Made by a program: the position numbers and the translations under genes | Shown here: piece by piece, positions 1 to 9,479 of the stretch | Layout: each line of letters opens with the position of its first letter | Numbering within the stretch: position 1 is the first letter of the stretch | Notes under the pieces: generated by a model | What the model was told of the DNA's origin: nothing | What the model saw: the letters and a program-made list of their open reading frames with translations, nothing else | The model's database searches: none | DNA from: Betaproteobacteria bacterium HGW-Betaproteobacteria-1 | GTDB taxonomy: Bacteria > Pseudomonadota > Gammaproteobacteria > Burkholderiales > Methylophilaceae | DNA length: 64,000 nt | Direction: 5' to 3' | Assembly: GCA_002842435.1 (NCBI GenBank) | Contig: PHCX01000002.1 | Span: 1 to 64,000 of the forward strand

Positions 1-99
1 CTGATTGCCCCGATCGCGATGGAAGACGGCTTGCGCTTCGCCATCCGTGAAGGCGGTCGTACCGTCGGTGCCGGTGTCGTTGCAAAGATTATTGAGTAA
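1..99 (+). CDS. tuf: Elongation factor Tu, 3' end only
   Basis: The reading frame is open from the first base and ends at TAA 97-99. The 32 residues visible contain the family's C-terminal signature [20 protein letters not shown] and end KIIE. EF-Tu delivers aminoacyl-tRNA to the ribosome as a GTP complex; only part of its third beta-barrel domain is seen here. Its position directly before rpsJ is the usual end of the str operon. The 5' part lies outside the window. Confidence 0.97.
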   Translation: MIAPIAMEDGLRFAIREGGRTVGAGVVAKIIE

Positions 100-119
100 T
101 ATTTAGTAGTCTAACCAAG

Positions 120-150
120 ACGGCAGGGATATCCCTGCCGTTTCGCTCTT
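120..150 (+). terminator. Palindromic hairpin between tuf and rpsJ
   Basis: Bases 120-141 form a perfect 22-base palindrome (arms ACGGCAGGG/CCCTGCCGT) followed by a T-rich stretch to 152. It could end part of the tuf transcription or act in the 5' leader of the S10 operon. The T-run is interrupted (TTTCGCTCTTTT), so full termination is doubtful. Confidence 0.6.
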
Positions 151-165
151 TTAAGGAAATATAAA

Positions 166-474
166 ATGGCAGCTCAAAAAATTCGTATCCGTCTGAAAGC
201 TTTTGATTATCGTTTGATCGATCAGTCTGCGCTGGAAATCGTTGATACTGCCAAACGTACCGGTGCTGTAGTCAAGGGTCCGGTACCATTGCCAACCCGC
301 ATCGAACGTTTCGATATTCTGCGTTCCCCGCACGTCAACAAGACCTCCCGTGACCAGTTCGAGATTCGTACCCATCAGCGTCTGATGGATATCGTTGACC
401 CAACTGACAAGACTGTGGATGCGTTGATGAAGCTGGATCTGCCGGCTGGTGTTGATGTGGAAATCAAGCTGTAA
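166..474 (+). CDS. rpsJ: 30S ribosomal protein S10
   Basis: 102 residues, close to the usual 103. It begins [19 protein letters not shown] and holds the S10 signature around [19 protein letters not shown]10 sits in the 30S head and, as NusE, also pairs with NusB in antitermination. A Shine-Dalgarno AAGGAA precedes the ATG. First gene of the S10 operon; followed by an unusually long 106-base gap containing a promoter. Confidence 0.98.
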   Translation: MAAQKIRIRLKAFDYRLIDQSALEIVDTAKRTGAVVKGPVPLPTRIERFDILRSPHVNKTSRDQFEIRTHQRLMDIVDPTDKTVDALMKLDLPAGVDVEIKL

Positions 475-485
475 ACAGTTTTTAG

Positions 486-514
486 TTGTAATCGAGTGGA
501 TGGTCGGATATAAT
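486..514 (+). promoter_or_regulatory. Sigma-70-type promoter upstream of rplC
   Basis: TTGTAA at 486-491 and TATAAT at 509-514 are separated by exactly 17 bases. The -10 is a perfect consensus. It lies in the gap between rpsJ and rplC, so rplC onward could be transcribed independently of tuf and rpsJ. Inferred from sequence only. Confidence 0.6.
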
Positions 515-531
515 CCGGCCTCTTGCAAATG

Positions 532-558
532 GGCTGGTCAATTGTAATCAGCCTTTTT
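532..558 (+). promoter_or_regulatory. Hairpin with T-run in the rplC leader
   Basis: GGCTG at 532-536 pairs with CAGCC at 549-553 and is followed by five T's, 23 bases before the rplC start. It looks like a weak intrinsic terminator or attenuator in the leader made by the promoter at 486-514. The stem is only 5 bp with a 12-base loop. Confidence 0.35.
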
Positions 559-580
559 AATTAATTATAAGGAATCGATC

Positions 581-1225
581 ATGAGCTTAGGGCTTATTGG
601 TCGCAAGGTGGGCATGACCCGCATTTTTACTGAAGATGGCGAAAGCGTCCCAGTAACAGTGCTGGAAGTCGTGCCTAACCGTGTGACGCAGATCAAGACA
701 CTGCAAAGCGACGGCTATACTGGCCTGCAAGTCGCTCACGGTGAGCGACGCGCAAGTCGCGTGAACAAGGCGCTGGCCGGTCATTATGCTAAAGCTGGCG
801 TAGCCGCTGGCTCAGGCATCAAAGAATTTTCCGTAACTGATGATGTGCTCGCAAATTACACTGTAGGCGGCCAGATTACTGTTGAGATTTTCCAGCCGGG
901 CCAAATGGTCGACGTCACTGGTGTTTCTCTGGGTAAGGGTTTCGCCGGTGGTATCAAGCGCCACAACTTCGGTTCCGGCCGTGCTTCGCACGGTAACTCC
1001 CGTTCGCATAACGTTCCAGGTTCTATCGGTATGGCGCAAGACCCGGGTCGTGTATTCCCTGGCAAGCGCATGCCTGGTCATCTGGGTTCGGTCAAGACCA
1101 CGGTGCAGAACCTGCAGATCGTTCGCGTTGATGCAGAGCGCAATCTCTTGTTGATCAAGGGTGCGGTTCCTGGCTCCAAGGGTGGCGATGTGGTTGTGCG
1201 TCCAGCAGTGAAGGCAGGTGCATAA
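581..1225 (+). CDS. rplC: 50S ribosomal protein L3
   Basis: 214 residues (E. coli 209). The N-terminus [16 protein letters not shown] and the central loop around [20 protein letters not shown] are typical of bacterial L3, whose loop reaches the peptidyl-transferase centre. Shine-Dalgarno AAGGAA precedes the ATG. The stop TAA shares its last A with the rplD start (TAATG), suggesting translational coupling. Confidence 0.98.
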   Translation: MSLGLIGRKVGMTRIFTEDGESVPVTVLEVVPNRVTQIKTLQSDGYTGLQVAHGERRASRVNKALAGHYAKAGVAAGSGIKEFSVTDDVLANYTVGGQITVEIFQPGQMVDVTGVSLGKGFAGGIKRHNFGSGRASHGNSRSHNVPGSIGMAQDPGRVFPGKRMPGHLGSVKTTVQNLQIVRVDAERNLLLIKGAVPGSKGGDVVVRPAVKAGA

Positions 1226-1851
1226 TGGAACTCAAATTAATCGATAAAAACGGCAAGGCAGCCAAGAGCGGTTTGACCGTATCTGAAGTGACTTTCGGTC
1301 GTGAATTCAATGAAGCGTTGGTGCATCAGGTCGTTGTTGCCTACATGGCAAACGCCAGAACTGCTACTCGTGCCCAACTTGGTCGCGGCAATGTAAGTCA
1401 CACGACTCACAAGCCATGGAATCAGAAGGGTACCGGCCGTGCGCGTTCCGGTATGAGCTCCAGCCCGATCTGGCGTGGAGGTGGTCGTGCATTCCCTAAC
1501 AGTCCTGATGAAAACTTCAGCCACAAGGTAAATCGCAAGGCTTACCGTGCCGGCATGCAGTCCATTTTGTCCGAGCTGGTTCGTCAAGAGCGTCTGAATG
1601 TCGTGGAAGAGTTCACGATTGATGCGCCAAAGACCAAAATGCTGGCTGAGAAAATCAAGGGCATGGGTTATCAGGATAGCGTTCTCGTACTGATCGATGG
1701 TTTTGATGAAAATCTTTACCTGTCCGCACGTAACCTGCCAAACGTAATGGTGCTTGAGGCTCAGTATATTGATCCTGTCAGCCTGGTGCGCTTCCCGCAT
1801 GTTGTTGCGACTACGGCAGCCGTCAAGAAGTTAGAGGAGGTGCTGGCATGA
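1225..1851 (+). CDS. rplD: 50S ribosomal protein L4
   Basis: 208 residues (E. coli 201). The exit-tunnel loop is recognisable around [21 protein letters not shown]. In E. coli L4 also represses the S10 operon by binding the rpsJ leader; whether that applies here is unknown. It overlaps rplC by one base and rplW by four (ATGA). Confidence 0.97.
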   Translation: MELKLIDKNGKAAKSGLTVSEVTFGREFNEALVHQVVVAYMANARTATRAQLGRGNVSHTTHKPWNQKGTGRARSGMSSSPIWRGGGRAFPNSPDENFSHKVNRKAYRAGMQSILSELVRQERLNVVEEFTIDAPKTKMLAEKIKGMGYQDSVLVLIDGFDENLYLSARNLPNVMVLEAQYIDPVSLVRFPHVVATTAAVKKLEEVLA

Positions 1852-2159
1852 GCGCATTGATACATACTCAGGATCGTTTGTTGCAAGTGATTCTTGCACC
1901 GCAAATTACCGAAAAAGCAACGCGTATCGCTGACAAACACCAACAGATCGCATTCAAGGTTCGCACTGATGCCAGCAAGCTGGAAATCAAGGCTGCTGTC
2001 GAGCTGGTGTTCAAGGTTGAGGTGGATGCTGTGACCGTTGTCAACGTGGGTGGCAAGCAGAAGCGTGCCGGCCGCATCATGGGTCGCCGCAAGGACTGGA
2101 AAAAGGCGTATGTTAGCCTGAAGCCTGGTCAAGAAATTAACTTTGCAGCGGGCGAATAG
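1848..2159 (+). CDS. rplW: 50S ribosomal protein L23
   Basis: 103 residues. The motif [19 protein letters not shown] and the tail [13 protein letters not shown] identify L23, which lies at the tunnel exit and docks trigger factor and SRP. It overlaps rplD by four bases, with a GGAGG-type site inside the end of rplD. Confidence 0.97.
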   Translation: MSALIHTQDRLLQVILAPQITEKATRIADKHQQIAFKVRTDASKLEIKAAVELVFKVEVDAVTVVNVGGKQKRAGRIMGRRKDWKKAYVSLKPGQEINFAAGE

Positions 2160-2167
2160 GAGAAATC

Positions 2168-3001
2168 ATGGCACTGATTAAAGTCAAGCCGACTTCCCCA
2201 GGTCGGCGCGCCGTAGTGAAGGTGGTTACACCTGATCTGCACAAGGGCAAGCCCCACGCGCCGCTGCTGGAGAAGCAAAGCAAAAACGCGGGTCGTAACA
2301 ACAACGGCCGCATTACAGTCCGTCATCAAGGTGGCGGTCACAAGCAGCATTATCGTCTGATCGACTTCCGTCGTAACAAGGACGGTATCGTCGCCAAGGT
2401 TGAGCGTATCGAATACGATCCTAACCGCAGCGCACATATCGCTCTGCTCTGCTATGCGGATGGTGAGCGTCGCTACATCATTGCACCGCGCGGTATCGCA
2501 GCGGGTGCCGAGTTGGTCAGCGGGTCAGATGCGCCGATCAAGGCAGGTAATGCATTGCCTTTGCGCAATATTCCGGTTGGTAGCACGATCCACTGTATCG
2601 AACTGCAGCCTGGCAAGGGTGCGCAAATTGCACGCTCAGCCGGTACTTCAGTTCAATTGCTGGCCCGTGAAGGCAGTTATGCCCAGTTGCGCTTGCGCTC
2701 CGGTGAAGTACGTCGTGTGCACGTTGACTGCAAGGCCACCATCGGTGAAGTGGGTAACGAAGAGCATCAACTGCGTTCCATCGGCAAGGCCGGTGCAATG
2801 CGTTGGCGCGGTGTTCGCCCTACCGTCCGTGGCGTTGTGATGAACCCGGTTGATCACCCGCACGGTGGTGGTGAAGGCAAGACCGCTGCTGGTATGAATC
2901 CAGTCAGTCCATGGGGTACGCCAACCAAGGGTTATCGTACTCGTAGCAACAAGCGCACTGACAATATGCGCGTTAGCCGTCGTCCGGCGAATAAGAGGTA
3001 A
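2168..3001 (+). CDS. rplB: 50S ribosomal protein L2
   Basis: 277 residues, the usual length. The conserved C-terminal block around [16 protein letters not shown] includes the histidine long implicated in peptidyl-transferase function. It follows rplW by eight bases with AGGAGAAATC before the ATG. Confidence 0.98.
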   Translation: MALIKVKPTSPGRRAVVKVVTPDLHKGKPHAPLLEKQSKNAGRNNNGRITVRHQGGGHKQHYRLIDFRRNKDGIVAKVERIEYDPNRSAHIALLCYADGERRYIIAPRGIAAGAELVSGSDAPIKAGNALPLRNIPVGSTIHCIELQPGKGAQIARSAGTSVQLLAREGSYAQLRLRSGEVRRVHVDCKATIGEVGNEEHQLRSIGKAGAMRWRGVRPTVRGVVMNPVDHPHGGGEGKTAAGMNPVSPWGTPTKGYRTRSNKRTDNMRVSRRPANKR

Positions 3002-3006
3002 TCGAT

Positions 3007-3282
3007 ATGGCACGTTCAATTAAAAAAGGTCCGTTCATTGATGGACATCTGGCAAAGAAAGTAGAAGCTGCTGCTGCCACTCGTGACAGAAAGCCGATCA
3101 AGACCTGGTCGCGTCGCTCTACCATTCTGCCTGATTTCATTGGTCTGACGATCGCAGTGCATAACGGCAGGCAGCATGTACCCGTGCTGATTTCAGAAAA
3201 CATGGTAGGCCACAAGCTCGGCGAATTCGCGCTGACCCGTACGTTCAAGGGTCACGCTGCCGACAAGAAGGCTAAGAAGTAG
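3007..3282 (+). CDS. rpsS: 30S ribosomal protein S19
   Basis: 91 residues, starting [15 protein letters not shown] and carrying the signature around [16 protein letters not shown]19 binds 16S rRNA in the 30S head with S13. It sits five bases after rplB. Confidence 0.98.
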   Translation: MARSIKKGPFIDGHLAKKVEAAAATRDRKPIKTWSRRSTILPDFIGLTIAVHNGRQHVPVLISENMVGHKLGEFALTRTFKGHAADKKAKK

Positions 3283-3292
3283 GAGTATGACG

Positions 3293-3622
3293 ATGAAAGT
3301 ATCCGCAGTATTGAAAGGTGTTCATCTGTCCCCGCAGAAAGCTCGCTTGGTGGCTGATTTGATTCGTGGCAAGAAAGTGGACAATGCCCTCAACATTCTG
3401 AATTTCACACCCAAGAAGGGTGCTGAGGTGATCAAGAAGGTTGTGGAGTCCGCGATTGCCAACGCCGAGCATAACGAAGGCGCCGATATCGATGAATTGA
3501 AGGTTGTTTCGATTTATGTTGATAAAGGCATTGTGCTCAAACGTATCCGTGCACGTGCAAAAGGTCGCGCTGGGCGTATTACTAAACCAACCAGTCACAT
3601 CACTGTGACTGTCGGTAACTAA
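3293..3622 (+). CDS. rplV: 50S ribosomal protein L22
   Basis: 109 residues from the ATG at 3293 ([20 protein letters not shown]), matching the family length of 110. An in-frame ATG at 3287 exists, but GGAG at 3282-3285 is properly spaced only for 3293. The beta-hairpin region ending [18 protein letters not shown] lines the exit tunnel; macrolide contacts are known there in the family. Confidence 0.96.
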   Translation: MKVSAVLKGVHLSPQKARLVADLIRGKKVDNALNILNFTPKKGAEVIKKVVESAIANAEHNEGADIDELKVVSIYVDKGIVLKRIRARAKGRAGRITKPTSHITVTVGN

Positions 3623-3632
3623 AGGAATCACT

Positions 3633-4376
3633 ATGGGTCAGAAAATACATCCGTTTGGTTTCCGTCTGGGCGTCCAAAAAAACTGGTTGTCTCGCTGGTA
3701 TTCCAATAGCAAGAACTTCCCGGCAATGCTGAACAGCGATATTAAGGTGCGTGAATTCCTTAATAAGAAGCTGGCTCATGCCGCTGTTAGCAAGATCGTG
3801 ATTGAGCGTCCTGCAAAGAACGCCAAGATCACCATTTACAGTGCGCGTCCCGGTATCGTTATCGGTAAGAAGGGTGAGGATATCGAATCCTTGCGTTCCA
3901 GCCTGCAAGGGTTGATGAACGTACCAGTGCATTTGAACATTGAAGAAGTGCGCAAGCCTGAAATCGATGCGGCATTGATTGCGCAAAGCATTGCACAGCA
4001 ACTGGAAAAACGTGTGATGTTCCGCCGTGCCATGAAGCGTGCCATGCAGAATGCCATGCGTCTGGGTGCCCAAGGCATCAAGATCATGAGTTCCGGTCGT
4101 TTGAACGGCATCGAAATCGCACGTACCGAATGGTATCGTGAAGGCCGCGTGCCATTGCATACATTACGTGCCGATATTGATTATGGTGTAGCTGAAGCGC
4201 AAACCACCTACGGCATTATCGGTATCAAGGTTTGGGTATTCAAGGGCGAGGTATTTGCTAACAAGGGTGAGCAACCTGCGGTAGCGGCCGAACCTGAAAA
4301 GAAATCCAGACCGGCAAGTACTGAACCAGAAAAGAGAGTAAGAAAGTCAGGGGCGAAAAATGCTACAGCCAGCTAG
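3633..4376 (+). CDS. rpsC: 30S ribosomal protein S3
   Basis: 247 residues, slightly longer than the E. coli 233. The KH domain is near residues 40-105 ([20 protein letters not shown]). The extra length is a charged low-complexity tail after residue 215, rich in E, P, K and R. The gene overlaps rplP by 17 bases, so the tail and the L16 start share DNA. Confidence 0.98.
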   Translation: MGQKIHPFGFRLGVQKNWLSRWYSNSKNFPAMLNSDIKVREFLNKKLAHAAVSKIVIERPAKNAKITIYSARPGIVIGKKGEDIESLRSSLQGLMNVPVHLNIEEVRKPEIDAALIAQSIAQQLEKRVMFRRAMKRAMQNAMRLGAQGIKIMSSGRLNGIEIARTEWYREGRVPLHTLRADIDYGVAEAQTTYGIIGIKVWVFKGEVFANKGEQPAVAAEPEKKSRPASTEPEKRVRKSGAKNATAS

Positions 4377-4776
4377 ACAAAAATTCCGGAAGATGCAAAA
4401 GGGCCGTAACAAGGGCATTGCAACGACCGGCAACAAGGTAAGTTTTGGTGAATTCGGCCTCAAGGCGATTGGCCGTGGTCGTTTGACTGCGCGTCAAATT
4501 GAAGCCGCACGTCGTGTGATGACTCGTCATATCAAGCGTGGTGGCCGTGTTTGGATTCGCGTTTTTCCTGATCAGCCAATTTCTAAGAAGCCGGCTGAAG
4601 TGCGTATGGGTAATGGTAAGGGTAGTACCGAGTACTACGTAGCCCAGATCCAGCCAGGTAAAATGTTATATGAAATGGACGGTGTCAGCGAAGAGTTGGC
4701 GCGTGAGGCGTTCCGTCTGGCTGCTGCCAAGCTGCCAATCGAGACGACTTTCATTACCCGTCATCTTGGGAGCTAA
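4360..4776 (+). CDS. rplP: 50S ribosomal protein L16
   Basis: 138 residues (E. coli 136), beginning [20 protein letters not shown]16 organises the A-site region of the 50S subunit. The start lies within the end of rpsC, with AGGGG upstream; the near-universal MLQP start supports it. Confidence 0.98.
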   Translation: MLQPARQKFRKMQKGRNKGIATTGNKVSFGEFGLKAIGRGRLTARQIEAARRVMTRHIKRGGRVWIRVFPDQPISKKPAEVRMGNGKGSTEYYVAQIQPGKMLYEMDGVSEELAREAFRLAAAKLPIETTFITRHLGS

Positions 4777-4779
4777 ATC

Positions 4780-4980
4780 ATGAAGGCATCCGATTTGAGA
4801 GCAAAGTCTGTTGAAGAGCTGAACAATGAGCTGATCGAGTTGCGCCGTGCGCAATTCTCCATGCGCATGCAATTGGCAACCCAGCAGTTGAATAAAGTTG
4901 ATCAGGTAGGCAAGGTGAGACGTGATATCGCACGTGTGCGCACTGTGCTGGCTGAGAAAGCGAAACAGGTACAAGCATGA
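4780..4980 (+). CDS. rpmC: 50S ribosomal protein L29
   Basis: 66 residues; [20 protein letters not shown] and [11 protein letters not shown] are the L29 helical hairpin. It sits three bases after rplP and overlaps rpsQ by four (ATGA). Shine-Dalgarno GGGAG precedes the start. Confidence 0.97.
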   Translation: MKASDLRAKSVEELNNELIELRRAQFSMRMQLATQQLNKVDQVGKVRRDIARVRTVLAEKAKQVQA

Positions 4981-5264
4981 GCCAAACTAATAATGCAAAG
5001 ACAGAAGCTGCAAAAGTCGTCCGCACTCTGAGCGGTCGTGTTGTCAGTGACAAGATGGACAAGACGGTGACCGTGCTCGTAGAGCGCAAGGTCAAGCACC
5101 CCTTGATTGGCAAGGTTGTGCGTCGTTCCAACAAATTCCATGCGCACGATGAAAACAACGAGTGCAAGGAAGGTGATCTGGTCGTGATCGAGGAAAGCCG
5201 TCCGCTGTCCAAGAGCAAGACCTGGAAAGTCAGCAAAGTAGTAGAAAAAGCACGTAGTGTCTGA
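4977..5264 (+). CDS. rpsQ: 30S ribosomal protein S17
   Basis: 95 residues, about ten longer at the N-terminus than E. coli S17. The OB-fold core runs from [18 protein letters not shown] to the signature around [19 protein letters not shown]. Last gene of the S10 operon; followed by a 149-base gap with a hairpin and promoter. Confidence 0.97.
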   Translation: MSQTNNAKTEAAKVVRTLSGRVVSDKMDKTVTVLVERKVKHPLIGKVVRRSNKFHAHDENNECKEGDLVVIEESRPLSKSKTWKVSKVVEKARSV

Positions 5265-5266
5265 TT

Positions 5267-5296
5267 TATATTGCGCTTTATCCTAAGCGCAATATA
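5267..5296 (+). promoter_or_regulatory. 12-bp hairpin after rpsQ
   Basis: Bases 5267-5278 pair perfectly with 5285-5296 around the loop TATCCT. No T-run follows; instead its right arm overlaps a TATAAT. It may be a processing or weak termination site between the S10 and spc operons. Confidence 0.5.
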
Positions 5297-5300
5297 TAAT
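5271..5300 (+). promoter_or_regulatory. Candidate spc-operon promoter
   Basis: TTGCGC at 5271-5276 and a perfect TATAAT at 5295-5300 are spaced 18 bases apart, overlapping the hairpin at 5267-5296. The resulting leader to rplN would be about 107 bases and contains a second stem (GGCGGG 5313-5318 with CCCGCC 5328-5333). The -35 is weak. Confidence 0.45.
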
Positions 5301-5413
5301 GTCGGACTTTTTGGCGGGCATACAGCTCCCGCCCCAATACTGACCGTGGTGTTGTCGGCCGTGTAGACTACCGGCTGGTGTTGGATAAACGGATTAAGTT
5401 GGAGATTATTCTC

Positions 5414-5782
5414 ATGATTCAAATGCAATCTCGGCTCGAAGTTGCCGATAACACTGGTGCACGCTCAGTGATGTGTATCAAGGTGTTGGGTGGCTCTAAG
5501 CGTCGCTATGCTGGTGTTGGTGATGTGATCAAGGTCACGGTCAAGGATGCTGCACCGCGCGGTCGCGTTAAAAAAGGCGAAGTCTACAGCGCAGTTGTGG
5601 TGCGTACCACAAAGGGTGTGCGTCGTCCCGATGGCTCGTTGGTCAAGTTTGATGGCAACGCTGCCGTGCTTTTAAATAACAAGCTGGAGCCGATCGGCAC
5701 CCGTATTTTCGGGCCAGTGACACGTGAGCTTCGTGGTGAGCGTTTCATGAAGATCGTTTCCCTGGCACCAGAAGTATTGTAA
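5414..5782 (+). CDS. rplN: 50S ribosomal protein L14
   Basis: 122 residues from the ATG at 5414 ([17 protein letters not shown]), exactly the family length. A longer frame reaching 5378 adds residues unlike L14 and lacks a ribosome site; GGAG at 5401-5404 fits the chosen start. First gene of the spc operon. Confidence 0.97.
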   Translation: MIQMQSRLEVADNTGARSVMCIKVLGGSKRRYAGVGDVIKVTVKDAAPRGRVKKGEVYSAVVVRTTKGVRRPDGSLVKFDGNAAVLLNNKLEPIGTRIFGPVTRELRGERFMKIVSLAPEVL

Positions 5783-5795
5783 GGAGAGCTGGTCG

Positions 5796-6113
5796 ATGAA
5801 CAAAATTCGCAAGGGTGATGAAGTCATCCTGAATACTGGCAAAGACAAGGGCAAGCGCGGCACTGTGCTGAGCGTGCTGGCTAGCGGTCATGTCATTGTG
5901 GAAGGCCTTAATCTGGTCAAGAAGCATGCAAAGCCAAACCCGATGCGCGGCATTGCCGGCGGCATCATCAGCAAGGAGATGCCAATTGATATCTCCAACG
6001 TTGCTTTATTTAATGCGGCTGCCCAAAAGGGTGATCGCGTTGGCTTCAAGACACTTGATGATGGTCGCAAGGTTCGCGTATTCAAATCAAGTGGCGAAGT
6101 TGTGGACGCTTAA
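5796..6113 (+). CDS. rplX: 50S ribosomal protein L24
   Basis: 105 residues. The KOW motif is at the N-terminus ([19 protein letters not shown]). L24 is an assembly initiator of the 50S subunit. It follows rplN by 13 bases with AAGGAGAG upstream. Confidence 0.97.
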   Translation: MNKIRKGDEVILNTGKDKGKRGTVLSVLASGHVIVEGLNLVKKHAKPNPMRGIAGGIISKEMPIDISNVALFNAAAQKGDRVGFKTLDDGRKVRVFKSSGEVVDA

Positions 6114-6122
6114 GGACATATC

Positions 6123-6662
6123 ATGGCTCGTTTAAAACAGTTTTATAAAGATACCGTGGTCAAGCAGTTGACCGAGCAGTTCGGTTACAAGTCTGTCATG
6201 GAAGTGCCTCGCATCGAGAAGATCGTGCTCAATATGGGCGTTGGTGAGGCTGTGGCTGACAAGAAGATCATGGAAAATGCAGTTGCTGATATGGAAAAGA
6301 TCGCAGGCCAGAAGGCTATCGTGACCAATGCCAAGAAGTCGGTTGCTTCTTTCAAGATTCGTGACGGTTATCCGGTTGGTTGTAAGGTGACACTGCGTCG
6401 TGAGCGCATGTATGAATTCCTGGATCGCCTGGTGACTATTGCGATTCCTCGTATTCGTGACTTCCGTGGTATTTCCGGCAAGTCTTTTGACGGCCGTGGA
6501 AATTACAACATGGGTGTTAAAGAACAGATTATTTTTCCTGAGATCGAATACGACAAGATTGATGCCTTGCGTGGGATGAATATCACCATTACAACGACAG
6601 CAAAGACAGACGACGAAGCGCGTGCTTTGCTGACTGCTTTCAGTTTTCCATTTAGGAATTAG
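6123..6662 (+). CDS. rplE: 50S ribosomal protein L5
   Basis: 179 residues, the usual length, starting [16 protein letters not shown]; signature [11 protein letters not shown] follows near residue 35. L5 carries 5S rRNA contacts and the B1b bridge. In E. coli the S8 repressor binds near the rplE start; I did not identify that structure here. Confidence 0.98.
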   Translation: MARLKQFYKDTVVKQLTEQFGYKSVMEVPRIEKIVLNMGVGEAVADKKIMENAVADMEKIAGQKAIVTNAKKSVASFKIRDGYPVGCKVTLRRERMYEFLDRLVTIAIPRIRDFRGISGKSFDGRGNYNMGVKEQIIFPEIEYDKIDALRGMNITITTTAKTDDEARALLTAFSFPFRN

Positions 6663-6667
6663 ACAAC

Positions 6668-6973
6668 ATGGCTAAAACCTGTCTGATAGAGCGCGAACAA
6701 AAACGTCGCGACACAGTAAAAAAATATGCAGCTAAGCGTGCTGCGCTAGAGGCAATCATTGGCGATGCAAATGCATCGATCGAAGATCGTCGTGAAGCGC
6801 GTCAGAAATTGCAAAGTCTGCCACGTAATTCAAGCCCGGTGCGTTTGCGCAATCGTTGCGCATTGACTGGTCGTCCACGTGGTGTTTTCAGTAAATTTGG
6901 TATCGCGCGTAGCAAATTGCGCGAGTTGATGATGCGCGGCGAAGTGCCAGGCGTCACCAAAGCTAGCTGGTAA
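6668..6973 (+). CDS. rpsN: 30S ribosomal protein S14, zinc-free form
   Basis: 101 residues, the long form without CxxC zinc pairs (only isolated Cys residues are present). The signature [20 protein letters not shown] is near residue 58. Five bases after rplE. Confidence 0.97.
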   Translation: MAKTCLIEREQKRRDTVKKYAAKRAALEAIIGDANASIEDRREARQKLQSLPRNSSPVRLRNRCALTGRPRGVFSKFGIARSKLRELMMRGEVPGVTKASW

Positions 6974-6988
6974 CGGAGGGTTATAGTA

Positions 6989-7384
6989 ATGAGTATGAGT
7001 GATCCGATTGCCGACATGCTGACGCGTATTCGTAACGCGCAAAGTGTCAACAAGCCTACGGTTTCCATGCCGTCATCCAAGCTCAAGACTGCTATCGCAG
7101 GTGTGTTGAAGGATGAAGGTTATATTGATGATTTTGCGGTTCAGGATGTCGCAGGTAAGCCGCAACTGAATATCAGCCTTAAGTACTATGCTGGCCGTCC
7201 CGTGATTGAGAGCATCAGTCGCGTGAGCCGTCCGGGCCTGCGTATTTATCGTGGTAGCCAGGATATTCCAAAGGTAATGAATGGCCTCGGCGTGACAATT
7301 ATGTCAACGTCCAAGGGTGTGATGACTGATCGCAAAGCGCAAGCTGCCGGTGTCGGTGGTGAAGTGCTGTGTGTCGTGGCTTAA
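6989..7384 (+). CDS. rpsH: 30S ribosomal protein S8
   Basis: 131 residues starting [18 protein letters not shown], like E. coli MSMQDP. The C-terminal signature [19 protein letters not shown] is complete. GGAGGG lies eight bases before the ATG. S8 is the spc-operon repressor in enterics. Confidence 0.97.
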   Translation: MSMSDPIADMLTRIRNAQSVNKPTVSMPSSKLKTAIAGVLKDEGYIDDFAVQDVAGKPQLNISLKYYAGRPVIESISRVSRPGLRIYRGSQDIPKVMNGLGVTIMSTSKGVMTDRKAQAAGVGGEVLCVVA

Positions 7385-7394
7385 GGAGAGAGGC

Positions 7395-7928
7395 ATGTCT
7401 CGCGTAGCTAAAAATCCAGTCGCTATCCCTGAAAAGGTTGAAGTGGCGCTATCTGCAAACAGTATTTCGGTAAGTGGTCCATTAGGCAAGTTGAGCCATC
7501 CCTTGACCGATGTTGTTAAGTTGGAAAGAGAAGGCAATACCATTACTGTGGTTGCTGCTAATGACAGTCAGCATTCACGTGCGATGTCGGGTACTTTACG
7601 TTCGCTGATTGCCAATATGGTGCACGGCGTCTCGCAAGGCTTTACCCGCAAGCTGACGCTGGTTGGTGTTGGTTATAAAGCACAGGCGCAAGGTTCTACA
7701 CTGAATCTTGACTTGGGTTACTCTCATCCGATTAATCACAAGATGCCTGAAGGTATTACTGTGCAGACTCCTACTCAGACCGAAGTGGTTCTGACTGGCT
7801 ATGACAAGCAGGTGGTTGGTCAAGTTGCCGCACAAATTCGCGCATACCGCGCACCAGAGCCATACAAGGGCAAGGGTGTTCGTTATTCCGATGAAGTGGT
7901 GGTCATTAAAGAAACCAAGAAGAAGTAA
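7395..7928 (+). CDS. rplF: 50S ribosomal protein L6
   Basis: 177 residues from the ATG at 7395 ([17 protein letters not shown]), the family length; an upstream in-frame start at 7350 would lie inside rpsH and is rejected. AAGGAGAG precedes the start. C-terminal signature [11 protein letters not shown] is present. Confidence 0.97.
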   Translation: MSRVAKNPVAIPEKVEVALSANSISVSGPLGKLSHPLTDVVKLEREGNTITVVAANDSQHSRAMSGTLRSLIANMVHGVSQGFTRKLTLVGVGYKAQAQGSTLNLDLGYSHPINHKMPEGITVQTPTQTEVVLTGYDKQVVGQVAAQIRAYRAPEPYKGKGVRYSDEVVVIKETKKK

Positions 7929-7937
7929 GGTTTAGCC

Positions 7938-8300
7938 ATGAATAATCTGAACAATGTAAATTCCCGTCTGCGTCGTGCACGCAAGACGCGCGCAAAAATT
8001 GCCGAATTGAAGATGACACGCCTGAGTGTGCATCGCACCAATACGCATATTTACGCGCAAATTATTGCTGAAACTGGCGATAAGGTACTTGCCAGTGCTT
8101 CCACCAATGAGGTGGAAGTTCGCAAGAGTGTCAAGAATGGCGGCAATGTTGAAGCGGCAGCAGTGATCGGTAAGCGCATTGCTGAAAAGGCCAAGGCAGC
8201 CGGCATTACCACCGTAGCTTTTGACCGTTCCGGTTACAAATACCACGGCCGTATCAAGGCGCTTGCTGATGCAGCGCGTGAAAACGGTCTGTCCTTCTAA
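7938..8300 (+). CDS. rplR: 50S ribosomal protein L18
   Basis: 120 residues. The basic N-terminus and the block [20 protein letters not shown] identify L18, a 5S rRNA binder. Nine bases after rplF. Confidence 0.97.
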   Translation: MNNLNNVNSRLRRARKTRAKIAELKMTRLSVHRTNTHIYAQIIAETGDKVLASASTNEVEVRKSVKNGGNVEAAAVIGKRIAEKAKAAGITTVAFDRSGYKYHGRIKALADAARENGLSF

Positions 8301-8315
8301 TAGACGGGGTTGATG

Positions 8316-8825
8316 ATGGCAAGAGATAAAGAAGTTGAACGGCAGACCGACGGTCTGCGCGAGAAGATGATCGGTGTCAACCGTGTAACCAAAGTGGTTA
8401 AGGGCGGCCGCATCATGAGTTTTGCTGCGCTGACCGTGGTAGGTGATGGTGATGGTGGCGTTGGCATGGGTAAGGGCAAGGCGCGTGAAGTACCGGTGGC
8501 CGTGCAGAAGGCCATGGATGAAGCGCGCCGCGGTATGGTCAAGGTCAGCCTGAACAACGGTACCCTGCATCATGCAGTGACTGGTGTTCATGGTGCAGCC
8601 AAAGTATTCATTCAGCCGGCTTCAGAAGGTACCGGCATTATCGCCGGTGGCGCGATGCGTGCGATTTTCGAAGTGATGGGTGTAACCAACGTGCTGGCCA
8701 AGTGTATTGGTTCTACTAATCCTTACAATGTGGTGCGCGCTACACTCAACGGCCTTGAGTCCATGAATACGCCTGCAGAGATTGCTGCCAAGCGTGGCAA
8801 GAGCATAGAAGAAATTAGAGGTTAA
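8316..8825 (+). CDS. rpsE: 30S ribosomal protein S5
   Basis: 169 residues from ATG 8316 ([18 protein letters not shown]). ATG 8313 and TTG 8310 are also in frame, but GGGG at 8306-8309 is best spaced for 8316. The S5 signature [21 protein letters not shown] is complete. Overlaps the alternative rpmD start by one base. Confidence 0.95.
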   Translation: MARDKEVERQTDGLREKMIGVNRVTKVVKGGRIMSFAALTVVGDGDGGVGMGKGKAREVPVAVQKAMDEARRGMVKVSLNNGTLHHAVTGVHGAAKVFIQPASEGTGIIAGGAMRAIFEVMGVTNVLAKCIGSTNPYNVVRATLNGLESMNTPAEIAAKRGKSIEEIRG

Positions 8826-8827
8826 TG

Positions 8828-9025
8828 ATGGCTAAAGCTAAACAAGAAGCTAAAACGCTGAAAGTGACTCTGATCAAGAGCACTATCGGCAGAATCCAAG
8901 CGCACCGCGCTTGTGTCTCCGGTCTTGGTTTGCGTCGTATGCATCATACCGTTGAAGTGCTGGATACTCCTGCAAATCGCGGCATGATTAATACGGTCGG
9001 CTATCTTTTGAAGGTAGAAGCATAA
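8828..9025 (+). CDS. rpmD: 50S ribosomal protein L30
   Basis: 65 residues from ATG 8828. ATG 8825 is equally in frame (TAATGATG) and would add one Met; AGAGG at 8817-8821 fits 8828 better. Signature [22 protein letters not shown]. It ends in TAATG shared with rplO. Confidence 0.95.
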   Translation: MAKAKQEAKTLKVTLIKSTIGRIQAHRACVSGLGLRRMHHTVEVLDTPANRGMINTVGYLLKVEA

Positions 9026-9459
9026 TGAAACTGAATACGATTAAGCCTGCAGAAGGCGCTAAGCAGGAAAGACGTCGCGTTGGTCGTGGCATCGGTTCCG
9101 GTCTGGGTAAGACAGCTGGCCGTGGCCACAAGGGTCAAAAGTCACGCACAGGCGGTTTTCACAAGGTTGGTTTTGAAGGCGGTCAAATGCCGATTCAACG
9201 CCGCTTGCCCAAGCGTGGTTTCGTTTCCTTGACCAAGGATGACACTGCACGTGTGCGTACCAGTGAGCTGTTGGTTGTTGAAGCTGACGTGATTGATTTG
9301 CTGGCACTGAAGCAGGCCAAGGTTGTTCCGGCTAGCGTCCGTTCCGTGAAGGTCTATTTGTCTGGTGATGTAACCCGTGCAATCAATGTGCAAGGGTTGT
9401 TGCTGAGCAAGGGCGCGCGTGCGGCAGTTGAAGCTGCTGGCGGTAAGATTGTTGAGTAA
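9025..9459 (+). CDS. rplO: 50S ribosomal protein L15
   Basis: 144 residues. Gly-rich N-terminal half ([20 protein letters not shown]) followed by [18 protein letters not shown], typical of L15. It starts on the last base of rpmD and precedes secY by 20 bases. Confidence 0.98.
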   Translation: MKLNTIKPAEGAKQERRRVGRGIGSGLGKTAGRGHKGQKSRTGGFHKVGFEGGQMPIQRRLPKRGFVSLTKDDTARVRTSELLVVEADVIDLLALKQAKVVPASVRSVKVYLSGDVTRAINVQGLLLSKGARAAVEAAGGKIVE

Positions 9460-9479
9460 GGCCAGAGGGCACAAACAAG

